Assembly: GCF_030272615.1 (NCBI RefSeq)
Contig: NC_081406.1
Location: forward strand, 169,041,861-169,105,860
From: Cryptomeria japonica
Taxonomy: Eukaryota > Streptophyta > Pinopsida > Cupressales > Cupressaceae
Reading direction: 5' to 3'
DNA length: 64,000 nt
Both the position numbers and the translations under genes were made by a program. Positions 54,940 through 64,000 of this stretch are shown one piece after another. The notes below the pieces were generated by a model. It ran no database searches, was not told the DNA's origin, and worked only from the letters and a program-made list of their open reading frames with translations. The stretch's first letter is position 1, and each line of letters starts with the position of its first letter.

Positions 54940-56361
54940 TATTGGCATTTGCATGAAGATTGCATTAATGATGTTATGTTGTCATTGATGTCAATTAACC
55001 AGTAATGATATTGTTGATATTGTTGTAATGTTGTTTTGTAACTGGTAGGAAGAGCTAGTGAAGGAAACTGTAATAGGTAGGAAGAATTTGTGGAGTGAAC
55101 CGGTATTGCTATGTATTAGAGAGATGAACTGGTAAACCCTACCTATTGATTTGATAAACCCTAACCAATTAAGTTTGGTGAATTGGTTATATTGATTTAT
55201 GATCTGATAATGAGCGGTAATGATTATGACATGTATTCTTATTGTATGAAGAGAGTTCTAAAGTGATTTTGGCACTTTGATGAAATGGTTTTTGTCTAGG
55301 GAATGAGAAAGTATATTTCATGTAATGCAAAGCACGTGATAAGTTACTGAGTTTGATGAAGTGGTGATCAAGGAGCGGTCCATGCTTTCTTGATTGATGT
55401 GCAGAGATTGCAATGTAATCCAACAATCATACTTGAACTGACTTGTTTGTAATCTCTTTGAGAGAACTAGGTTTTTGTTGTGTTGCCAACCTAATTGATT
55501 TCTTTATAAGGTCGATGAGTTTTTTTGTTTTAGAGTTGGCAAAGTTTCCGTTGAGTGTGTGGTTTCCGAACGGGATGATAGATTTGCAGTTTGAGTAAAG
55601 GCAGATAGGAGCATGAAAAGGATCTGAACAAGCAAGTGTAGTGCTATTCAAATAGATTACAAAACTCCCATTGTTTTCTAACAATTATAGTAGATTGAAA
55701 TCCCCTAATCGAGTAAGCTCTAACAAGCTTGGTGCTATTCAAATTCTCTAACCAGGTGATCTATTAGCTTGGATTTCAAATCCTCTACCAAGATTACTCC
55801 TTACAGGGTATTGCTTCTAACAAGGCATTATAGTCAATCCCTTAATCGGGTGTTCTCTAACACGATCTATTCTTAACAGGACTTTTGTAAAGCTTTAACA
55901 GGCTAGGCTCCTAACAGGGCGAGCTTTCAAAAGAGTTCAAATAGTTATCTTGTGAGTCTCATCTCACTGTGGTTTTTCCCATTGGGGTTTCCATATCAAA
56001 AATATTGTGTCAAGTGGTCAATGTTTTTGTGGTTATGTTCTTATGGTTGATTTATTTAACTACTTAATACACTTTGATAAGTCATGATAACTAAAAGCAT
56101 TGTGAAATGAAGGTTTACTTATGTCAGTAAAAGAATTTGGATGTTTATGAGTTTGAAGTTGTTTACTGTTAGTTTCTTGTAATAGTCAATCGATTTATCT
56201 TGAGAGTTTTTATCTTGACAGTGATATTCCATTGATAGTTCTAAGTTTACTTTGAGCGATTGATTTTGAGATTGGTGAAGTTAGTATCAATTTTTCTATC
56301 TACTGATTCACTCCCCCCTCTCATTAGTTGAGCGGATTCTTATTCTTTCATCATACCATCA
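54940..56361 (+). repeat. C6 3' LTR
   Basis: It starts TATTGGCATTTGCATG (the TG has become TA) and ends CATACCATCA. It is a little longer than the 5' LTR, mainly from an extra stretch around 55750-55780 that repeats a CTCTAACCAGG-like unit. Confidence 0.95.
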
Positions 56362-57070
56362 AGTGGCAAAACCCTTCACTTCAAATCTTCCTTCACCATC
56401 CTAGTAACCCATCTTGTCTTCACATGCTTATCTAATGTGTATCTCTAATCACACTCTCTAGAGGCTTAACTAATCTCAGACTCTGGAAGCATTCTCATCT
56501 TCCACTTGGTCATCCAGTCTATTCATTCACTCACCTGCCTATCTCAGGGAATCATTCTACTTATACAAGTTTGACTTCACCGGGGAGGATACATCTTCAA
56601 CTTGCATATGTCCCGGTATCTTTCCATATGTAAGCTTGCTCATGGAAGCATCATACTTTGTCAACCTATCAAATAACCTATGATAGCTTCTTCATCTAGT
56701 GGGAGTTCTGCTAGTTAACATCATACTAGCAATCCAGTGGCCTGCACAAATCACCTCTGGTATTGATGTGATTCAAATAACATTCCGCCTCTTCATCACA
56801 ATAAGCCTCCTAGTATGCCTTATCTTTCATGTCGGTTGTATACATCACTATGTCAACAACCTCTTACTCATCAGTCTCTCGCTAGCATATCGATACATAC
56901 CGGTTCATCCTTCTGCATACTAATGGTCACCAATGAAAACACATCAACTCTTCTCCTATTCCAGTTGTCCTGCTATACCGGTTGACATCAATGATAGCAA
57001 TGCCAACAATCTATCATAATGGATGTATTCTTCTATATCGGTTGATATCAATGACAACACAATGCCAACA
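56362..57070 (-). repeat. C7 3' LTR, second part
   Basis: After the right AGTGG copy the C7 LTR continues to ...AATGCCAACA at 57070, which on the minus strand is the LTR start TGTTGGCATTGTG. No gene. A short purine-rich tract on the minus strand (ACGGGGAGAT) follows outside at 57071. Confidence 0.78.
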
Positions 57071-58007
57071 ATCTCCCCGTTTCGCATTGATGTCAACATA
57101 TGTAGTATCTGATATACTACACTATCTTTCTCCCCCTTTGAAAACAATAAAAAAGGGTCACACTGCAAACTCTTTCTCTCCTTCTTGTCAAATTATGCTA
57201 CATCTCCCTCTTTGAGTAGCATATAGGGAACCTTGGTCTGACACAAATCATACTACTTTTAGTCTTATCTCTCCCTCTTTGACCATCGGGGGCTCATACA
57301 CTACCAATTGTTGATGCTAAAGTTGGTAGAAATTAAATGTGATTGTACTATTAACATCACATATCTCTTCTATGTAGGTTAACCAGATTCTTCTTCCTTT
57401 AACCCAGTGGCAGGCACATCTTCTTCCTATTCTTTTCTTTAGCGGGACAATAGATGGTGACTTTGATAGATGGACGAATTGAATATAGACATACAAAAGT
57501 CACAAACGCACTTGTGTTGTCAAACATCTGTTGGATCTTCTACTAAGTTTAGCATGTTTGATGTTAATCAGGAAATATGACCCTGAACTCCCCCTGAAAC
57601 ATAGAACTCTGATTTTCATCTATTTAGTTAGGTCCTAAACTAGGACTCACATCTATACCTACGACATCCATCATCATGACCACAATGCCAAATACAGGTC
57701 ACATATCTAACTGGTTGACCCATAACGATGTATGCACATAAGGTCAGCTATCGGACCAACACATTTTATTCAAGTCCTTTCCAATATCACCTGAGACATA
57801 ACCTCATCCATCTAGGCTATCGGAGTTATCGCAATAATCCATCAACTCATTGACTTACATAACCTACAACACCGATCAACATCTATGCCTGTAACATGTT
57901 GCACATACCGGTCTCTTATCTCTACTGGGGACACTTTCCTCTTTACCTTTATCTCCCAGTTCCAATTACCTCTTCTACCATTCATTTCACCTGTAGCAGT
58001 AAACCAT
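57071..58007 (-). other. C7 3' untranslated fragment
   Basis: Non-coding sequence with several TCTCCCCCTTTG or TCTCCCTCTTTG words (57128, 57201, 57269), i.e. repeated purine-rich CAAAGGGGGAGA signals on the minus strand, as in the 3' UTR of C2 and C1. The C7 coding region is absent. At about 58007 the sequence passes straight into plus-strand C5 integrase. Confidence 0.65.
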
Positions 58008-58945
58008 CTTCCATGTGAATTAAAGATAGCTTGTTATGGCACAAGAGGTTTTATCATTTGAATTTTGATAATTCAATAAAGGTTAGTAAATCAAGTATTG
58101 TGAGAAGTTTTCCCCATCTTGTTAAACTAGATAATGTGTTATGTAAGGACTGTCAGATGGGTAAGATGACTTCTTTATCTTTTAAGAGTAAGTCTTTCTC
58201 TTTAGAAAATATTCTAGATTTGGTTCATAATGATCTCTGTGGCCCTATGAGGACTAAGACCTATTATGGTGATAGATATTTCATGATTTTCATTGATAAT
58301 TTTTCCAAGATGATGTGGGTAACTTTTCTAAGAGAAAAGTCTGAGGCATTCAGTAAATTCAAAGAATTCAAAGCTTTAGTTGAGATAGAAACTGGGAAGA
58401 ATTTGAAATGTTTGAGATCTGACTGGGGAGGAGAATTTACTTCTGATGAGTTTGTTAATTTTTGTGATGAATAGGGAATCAAGAGGTAGATGCCAGCTCC
58501 TAGAACTCCATAACATAACGGGATAGCAGTGAGAATGAATAGAAGAATTGTTGAAGCTGCTAGAACCATCTTGATTCAAGGTGAAGTACCGAAAATGTTT
58601 TGGAGAGAAGCAGTTAGCACTGTTGTTTACACTTTGAACTGAGTACTTGTCAAGAGAGGTAACAACAAAACACCTTATGAATTATGGCATGGCAAGACTC
58701 CTAATGTAAGTTGCTTAAAAAATTTTGGGAGTAAATGTTTCATTAAACATGATGATTTCACTGGAAAGTTTGATGCAAAGTGTGATGAAGGTATTTTTCT
58801 TGGTTACTCTACAAAGAGTCAGGCTTTCAAATGTTATAAAAAGAGAACAAAAAGGATCATTGAGAGTGCAAATGTGAAGGTAGATGAACTCTCTAAGAAA
58901 TCTGATGAAACCAGCAGATCTGAATCTGAGAAAGATGAAGAAAAA
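58008..58945 (+). pseudogene. C5 integrase
   Basis: The sequence picks up at KDSLLWHKRFYHLNFDNSIKVSK and CKDCQMGKM, the pre-integrase zinc finger. In the core both Asp are kept (LVHNDLCGP, LRSDWGGEF), but the Glu position reads Val (NGIAVRMNR, where NGVVERMNR is expected). Stops lie near 58472, 58487, 58511 and 58640. The C-terminal NVSCLKNFGSKCFIKHDD and GIFLGYSTKSQAFKCY follow, then a Glu-rich linker cut at 58945 by S3. Confidence 0.87.
58941..58945. repeat. Target site duplication of S3, left copy
   Basis: AAAAA matches AAAAA at 63111-63115. A run of A is weak evidence by itself, but the TG...CA ends and the resumed C5 frame support it. Confidence 0.65.
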
Positions 58946-61900
58946 TGTAATGCCTGCCAAAATACCCTAAAGAAACTAAACAATAATATACAGATGGAGA
59001 CAATTAATTTTATTTTTATTAACATCTAATAACAACTAATGCAACGTATAACATCTCCATCTATTTACATTCATTAACCAACTAACCAATATGAACATAC
59101 ATCATTGCTCATTTCATCAAATAACTCAAGCAGAAATAACACAACATCAATAACATTTCTCTAGGGTGCTTTAACATCATTACTTAAATCACTTCCACAA
59201 TAACATACTACACAAACGATGGGTATATTTCACCTTCATTAATGCATCATATTCTAATTCTCTAACCATGAGATATGCAACCCACAACATTACTTATTCT
59301 TCATGATATGCATCATTTCTTTTCTACCAATGCATCTATGTGAATCATTCCCATTCATTAATTTCAATTAACATATTCACCTATTATTCTATGAATATTC
59401 CTCTTTCAAAACTATTTAACATTATAATTAGCCTCTAAACATTCCATGAAATAATACAACAAATCCATTAAGTAATTTCCATTCTATTCCAACTATAATC
59501 CTCTTATTTCCTTGATTCATAAAATCACATCTCTACAATACTACAAATACTACAATTCATCTTACAAATATAAGTACATTAGTTACATCATGAGCATATC
59601 TCTTTTACTAAAGATTTCATCTACCATATACAAAGATATTACATTACATACATTCCATATTAATCATTACATAAATCTGCTACAAGGTTCATCCATAGTA
59701 CATCATGAAGAAGAATCCATGTCCACACAAGAAGAAATCCAAGGGAACATCCCAATGGCTAAAAAGAACCAACCACCCGACCATGTGGAACCAAAGGAAC
59801 CACCCCCCATGCTAGGAGATGACACAAGGTCCCAACACATACTCTAAACCTAAGCTGACACTTATAACCAAGGAGATTAACTGCACACAAGGACTTTCAG
59901 CAAGAACTTACACAATACAACAAGAATGGACTCCCAGAGGCATAAAACTCATCAAGATGAAAATGCATCCAATAAGCATAATCACAAATCATAAAGGGGA
60001 AACACATGTAGGAGTGGAGTGTCATCACATGCCATCCTCATAACATAATAGCATAACAACACATGGCACTAGCCTGATGGACATGTGGAGCCATCTCAAC
60101 CTATGAGAGACTAAGGGAGATTAGCTTACCATCTTCACGTCCTTCTCATGCTTATCCAAAAACATCCTCCCTAGGACTAAGTCATGAGGCACAAATCAAT
60201 TTATCATCTTATTAATTAATCTAACTACCCAACCCATCAATTATTAGGTTATCATTTATTTACCAATCACTGAAAACTCCAATGTGCCCTGGTGGTCTAG
60301 ACTTCATGCTTCCTTACAAGGAACCTCATGCAAGCCTATCTCTCATGACCCCGGTCATCACAAGGAAGCCCACTCCTCCTAACATGGCCCAACAATAAAT
60401 CACAAGAGGCTCTACCACATAAATACATGAAAACAATACTCAAAGCAGCCAACAACTTCCACACATATTCTTACAACATAAACAAGGCTACAACAACATC
60501 AATATAGCCAAATGAGCCTCTTAGCTAGCAATAATCAAAGGCATAACAAGCCATCAAATGCTGCCATCAAATAAAGAATAACATCACAGCAAGGCCTACT
60601 CACTTGCTGGTCCAATACAGCATAAAAATTATCTCAATCATCCATGGCCTATCCAAATGGAGGAGAGTCTAAAATACCCTCAATGACATAGAGAATAAAT
60701 ATACATAAACCATCAAAAATACATCAAGACTAACAAAAGTCAAATCTAGAAAATACTAACAGACCTCAAATAAATCCTCTGGTACAAAAGTCAATTCGAG
60801 AAAATACTTCAAAAATGACCAAAACAAGGAAAATACAAATCACAGTCAGGTTAGCGCTTTTGCCTCATAGGACAACGCTTATGCCACACCGAACAATGCA
60901 AATGCAACACTAGACATCACTTATGCATTCCAGAATCGTGCATATGCATTCTGAAACAACGCTTATGTTTCCAGATTCGCGCTTATGCATCCTAAGACAA
61001 TGCTTATGTTGTGTAGAGCAGCGCAAGTGCATTCCAAAACAGCGCAAATGTATCCCAGAACAACGCTTTTGCACAAAACTTACGGAAAACTCACATAACT
61101 TTCGAGTAAAATAATAAATCATAGACTTAACGAAAAATGCTCGAAAAACATATGGAAAGAGATGCCCAGAAACAAAGATTATTTGGGTATAAACACAATA
61201 AAATATCTCCAACTATAGATCAAGATTAAATCAAATCACTTCATGACATAAAATGAACCATACCACTGCAAAACTCACAGAGCATCAAATGAAGACAATC
61301 CCAAACAATCACAACTGAAGGGATCACCAAGGAAGATAAATCTCATCTCATACAGGAGAGGATTAATCAACCAAAGATTTCCACAACAAATTCACAGAGC
61401 CGTGAAATACCATACACAGGAAAAATCAATAAATCTCTTAGCAACTATATAAAACTCAAATAATATAAAGCTTTTCTCCCCAAATATTAAACTTCAATAG
61501 CATTAAAACTATAGAATGAAATACCATTTCAACCGGAATCAAAAAACAATGTAGACACAAGCATACACGGAGAAGCCATTGAAAACAAATGCAAAGGAAA
61601 AGAACTCCAACCTGCAACTTGAAGTAATGGAAAATGAAGTTGAAGAAGAGCTCCCACAAGCCAACCAAGTCCAATCCAAGCTCTAGCCAAATCCAAGAGA
61701 GAAGAAATCCAAAGCCAAGAAAGAAGCTTGCTAGAAAAATTTCTAGAGAAGAGCAAAAACCAACCCGAAAAACTTCACGGGAAAGAAAATAAAAAGAAAC
61801 AATAATCCAAAACCCTAGCCTCAATTTCGGCCAATCAAAATATTCCATTTTGGAATATATTTTACCAACCCACCATATAATATAATTTATTCACCCATTT

Positions 61901-63110
61901 TGAATTTAACCAATGAGAGTGAAGGGTAGGTAAAGTAAATAAAATATTCTTATTTAGCTAAGTGGGGTTGTTTTATTTCTTTATTTAATTTAATGTGTTC
62001 ATACACCCCCCTTAGGAATAAAAGTCAAACTTTGGAATAAATATAAGTTGTAAATAACTAATCCAAAAGGGGATTAGAATCAAATAAACCAAAAGCTAAT
62101 AAAATAAATTAAAGAACCAAATAAATGTAAGATATCAATTAAATATCAAACCAAAGAAGGTCAAATAATTAATTAAATAATCAAATACCATTGAAGATTA
62201 AATCACAAATATTAAATAAATATTAAACAACAATGAAGCTTATCAACTATAAACTAATCATAAAATCAATAAACATTAATTATCAAATAAATGTAAATAC
62301 CAGATAATTAAATATTCAGAACTTATAAATTAAATACTTTAAAATAAGCATTACCATTTATAAAATTGCACATCAAAAGCCACATAATTACTCTAACATA
62401 ATCAAGTAAATCAACTGGCATAAACTAAACTCACAACCAAAAGACCAAGCTTACTAACTAACATGGCGAATTATGCCAAGGCGATGACTACTCACGATGA
62501 ACAACTTAGACCTAGAGTATGTGAGGGGAAACTCATGCCATCTCCGAACCACATAAGCCATTGGAACTAAGACATGCTCAGACCTGTGAAGCCAGGTGGA
62601 GTCGATGCCTGCAAAATCCTGCAACCACAAAACAATAATACAACATATATATACATATATAGAACAAGAAAGTGATAGAGGATCGTGATGACACATCCCG
62701 CTCACAATGAGTGATGTGGAATCGTCTCTATCACGAAGGCAATCAAACAAGAGTCAAACACATCTCATAAACATCTCATCATACGTAATCGTGAAGTAGG
62801 GTTAGTGTAATCATAATCATCATCAAAACCACGATAAATCTAATCTATCAATAATCCATCACATAGTGAGCATATAAAATCCATCGGGTACATATATCAT
62901 CAAATCACATGATCAATCATGATAGTACCAACATTCAAATAGATAATCAAAATAGCATATGTTAAATGGTGTCTAACCTCCATAATAAATCACTGAAGCA
63001 CATGAGTAATCATCATCCAAATCATCAAAATATAGTCTAGATAAGTCTATCAAGCATAATATAAAAGTCAACTCTAGTCAAAATAAGTCGAATCAAGGGT
63101 GGACACTACA
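58946..63110 (-). mobile_element. S3: 4.2 kb LTR-like insertion in C5 (probable long solo LTR)
   Basis: Plus reading starts TGTAATGCCTGCC and ends GTGGACACTACA. Read on the minus strand it starts TGTAGTGTCC and ends GGCATTACA, typical gypsy LTR termini. It has no pol motif on either strand, no PBS and no internal LTR pair that I can find. A TATA-like stretch followed by CTAGGGTTTTGG at 61800-61890 (minus strand) would fit an LTR promoter. It holds a 21-bp tandem array (60853-61074). A large non-autonomous (LARD-type) element is the alternative. Confidence 0.7.
60853..61074. repeat. 21-bp tandem array, about 10.6 copies
   Basis: Units begin at 60853, 60874, 60895, 60916, 60937, 60958, 60978, 60999, 61020, 61041 and 61062: steps of exactly 21 except one of 20. 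A consensus is close to AACGCTTATGCATTCCAGAAC. Copies differ by several bases each, so the array is old. On the minus strand it stays open as a 7-residue repeat. Confidence 0.92.
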
Positions 63111-64000
63111 AAAAACTTGTGTTTATTGAACCGAAAGTAGAAAGAATAATGAGCAGGAAAAAGTAGAAATAGGTGCTCAACCGGTAAATGAAGAAAGCGA
63201 TGAAGAAGATAAAGAAAATGAAGCAAAAGGAACAACACCGGAACCGGTAATACCAAGGTATGTTAGATTAAATTATTCAGAAGAACAAATTATAGGAGAT
63301 AAAAATGTTAGTGTACAAACAAGAAGGAAAATCAAAGAAAACTCTTGTCTGATTTCTACTATTGAGCCTAAAACAGTAAGAGAAGCATTGAAGGATGATG
63401 ATAGGATTAATGCTATGAATGGGGAATTGGATCAAATAGAGAAGAACAAGACATGGACACTTCTTCCCAGACTAGAAGACAATAATGTGGTTGACACCAA
63501 ATGGGTCTTTAGAAACAAGTTGAATGAAGAAGGCAAGGTTGTGAGGAATAAAACAAGGTTGGTATGCAAAGGCTATGCACAAGAAGAAGGAGAAGATTAT
63601 GGAGAAACCTTTGCACCGGTGGCAAGATTGGAAGGAGTAAGAATGTTACTTGCTTATGATGCATTTAAAGACTTTAAGGTCTACCAGATGGATGTTAAAT
63701 CTACTTATCTTAATGACATCCTTGAGGAAGAAGTGTACATAGAACAACCAAATGGATTTGATTTGTTTGAGGATAAAGATATGGTTTGCAAGTTACATAA
63801 GGCACTGTATGGATTAAAGAAGGCACCGAGAGAATGATATGAAATATTGCATTCACACCTAATCAAGATAGGATTCCAGCACACTAGTGAGGATGGTGGC
63901 ATATATCTTAAGACTGATGGAGATAGAGTGTTGATAGCTGAAGTATTTGTACATGATATAATTTTTGGAGGTGATAACGATTTATGTATGAATTTTGTTG
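63111..64000 (+). pseudogene. C5 reverse transcriptase, N-terminal part
   Basis: After S3 the acidic linker continues and leads to PRYVRLNYSEEQIIGD and then reverse transcriptase: [66 protein letters not shown] and LYGLKKAPRE. A TGA at 63836 replaces the Trp that follows APR. The catalytic box appears at 63940-63970 as EVFVHDIIFGG, where the first Asp of VDD reads His. The frame runs off the window at 64000. Confidence 0.88.

Larger units (their letters stand above)
49067..56361 (+). mobile_element. C6: complete Ty1/copia element inside the C7 LTR
   Basis: Both LTRs (49067-50452, 54940-56361), a degenerate PBS, gag, protease, integrase, reverse transcriptase, RNase H and a polypurine tract are in order over 7295 bases, with a perfect AGTGG target duplication. 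Coding regions carry about ten stops and at least three frameshifts. Two integrase catalytic Asp are lost. Confidence 0.95.
45371..64000 (+). mobile_element. C5: Ty1/copia element, 5' truncated and split three times
   Basis: A truncated LTR end (to 46106), PBS and gag (46177-47249) are followed by insertion of C7 (with C6 inside). Integrase resumes at 58008-58945, is cut by S3, and reverse transcriptase continues from 63111 to the window edge. The gag, integrase and reverse transcriptase are similar to those of C6, so C5 and C6 are related families. Protease and the start of integrase are missing at the C7 junction. Confidence 0.75.

Noticed and set aside
60910-61212. Cys-rich 100-codon frame on the minus strand of S3
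   Set aside because: It is produced by the 21-bp tandem array, has no known domain and no supported start. I report it as a repeat, not a gene.
61456-61848. Hydrophobic 130-codon minus-strand frame
   Set aside because: Phe/Leu-rich by base composition, inside S3, no recognisable protein family.

Overview
This window looks like a stretch of a large, repeat-rich plant nuclear genome. A conifer or other gymnosperm is my guess from the element types, the long LTRs and the nesting depth, but that is inference. I find no host gene, tRNA, rRNA or CRISPR array. Almost all of it is LTR retrotransposon sequence of the Ty3/gypsy and Ty1/copia superfamilies, nested inside one another, plus three apparent solo LTRs. 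Every polyprotein I could read is broken by stops, frameshifts, deletions or loss of catalytic residues.

Left part (1-12570). A minus-strand gypsy element (G1) runs from integrase at base 1 to its primer binding site (PBS) at 4045-4054, followed by an LTR to about 5500. It sits inside a plus-strand Tat-type gypsy element (G1b). G1b resumes in an additional RNase H domain near 5517, continues through integrase to 7106, carries an antisense plant-mobile-domain pseudogene (about 8278-9812), and ends with a polypurine tract (10377-10391) and an LTR (10392-12570).

Middle (12571-40316). A second Tat-like gypsy element (G2) starts with a PBS-like site and gag, is cut in gag at 13344, and resumes in the same reading frame at 32790. 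It then runs gag, protease, extra RNase H, reverse transcriptase, RNase H and integrase to an LTR at 38367-40316. The 19.4 kb interruption is a plus-strand copia element (C1, 13345-32789). C1 has a deleted minus-strand copia (C2, 14541-20182) next to or inside its 5' LTR. C2 is itself cut by a 1.9 kb solo LTR (S1, 16873-18765). C1's integrase is cut by a nearly complete minus-strand copia (C3, 22389-28985) with a perfect 5-bp target duplication.

Right part (40317-64000). A copia with a 2.36 kb LTR (C4) has its gag split by a solo LTR (S2, 42943-44159) and stops abruptly near 45370 against a truncated copia (C5). C5's gag, integrase and reverse transcriptase parts are separated by a minus-strand LTR (C7), by a complete plus-strand copia inside that LTR (C6, 49067-56361, target duplication AGTGG), and by a 4.2 kb LTR-like block (S3, 58946-63110).

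The most unusual signals are in the LTRs. The G2 gypsy LTR and the neighbouring C4 copia LTR both contain a tandem array of about 75-76 bp units in which GGATAA-type and TTATCC-type motifs alternate with the same 33/42 bp spacing. S3 holds a 21-bp array of more than ten copies. G2 has its extra RNase H before reverse transcriptase, unlike G1b. I found no evidence of a new defence or metabolic system.
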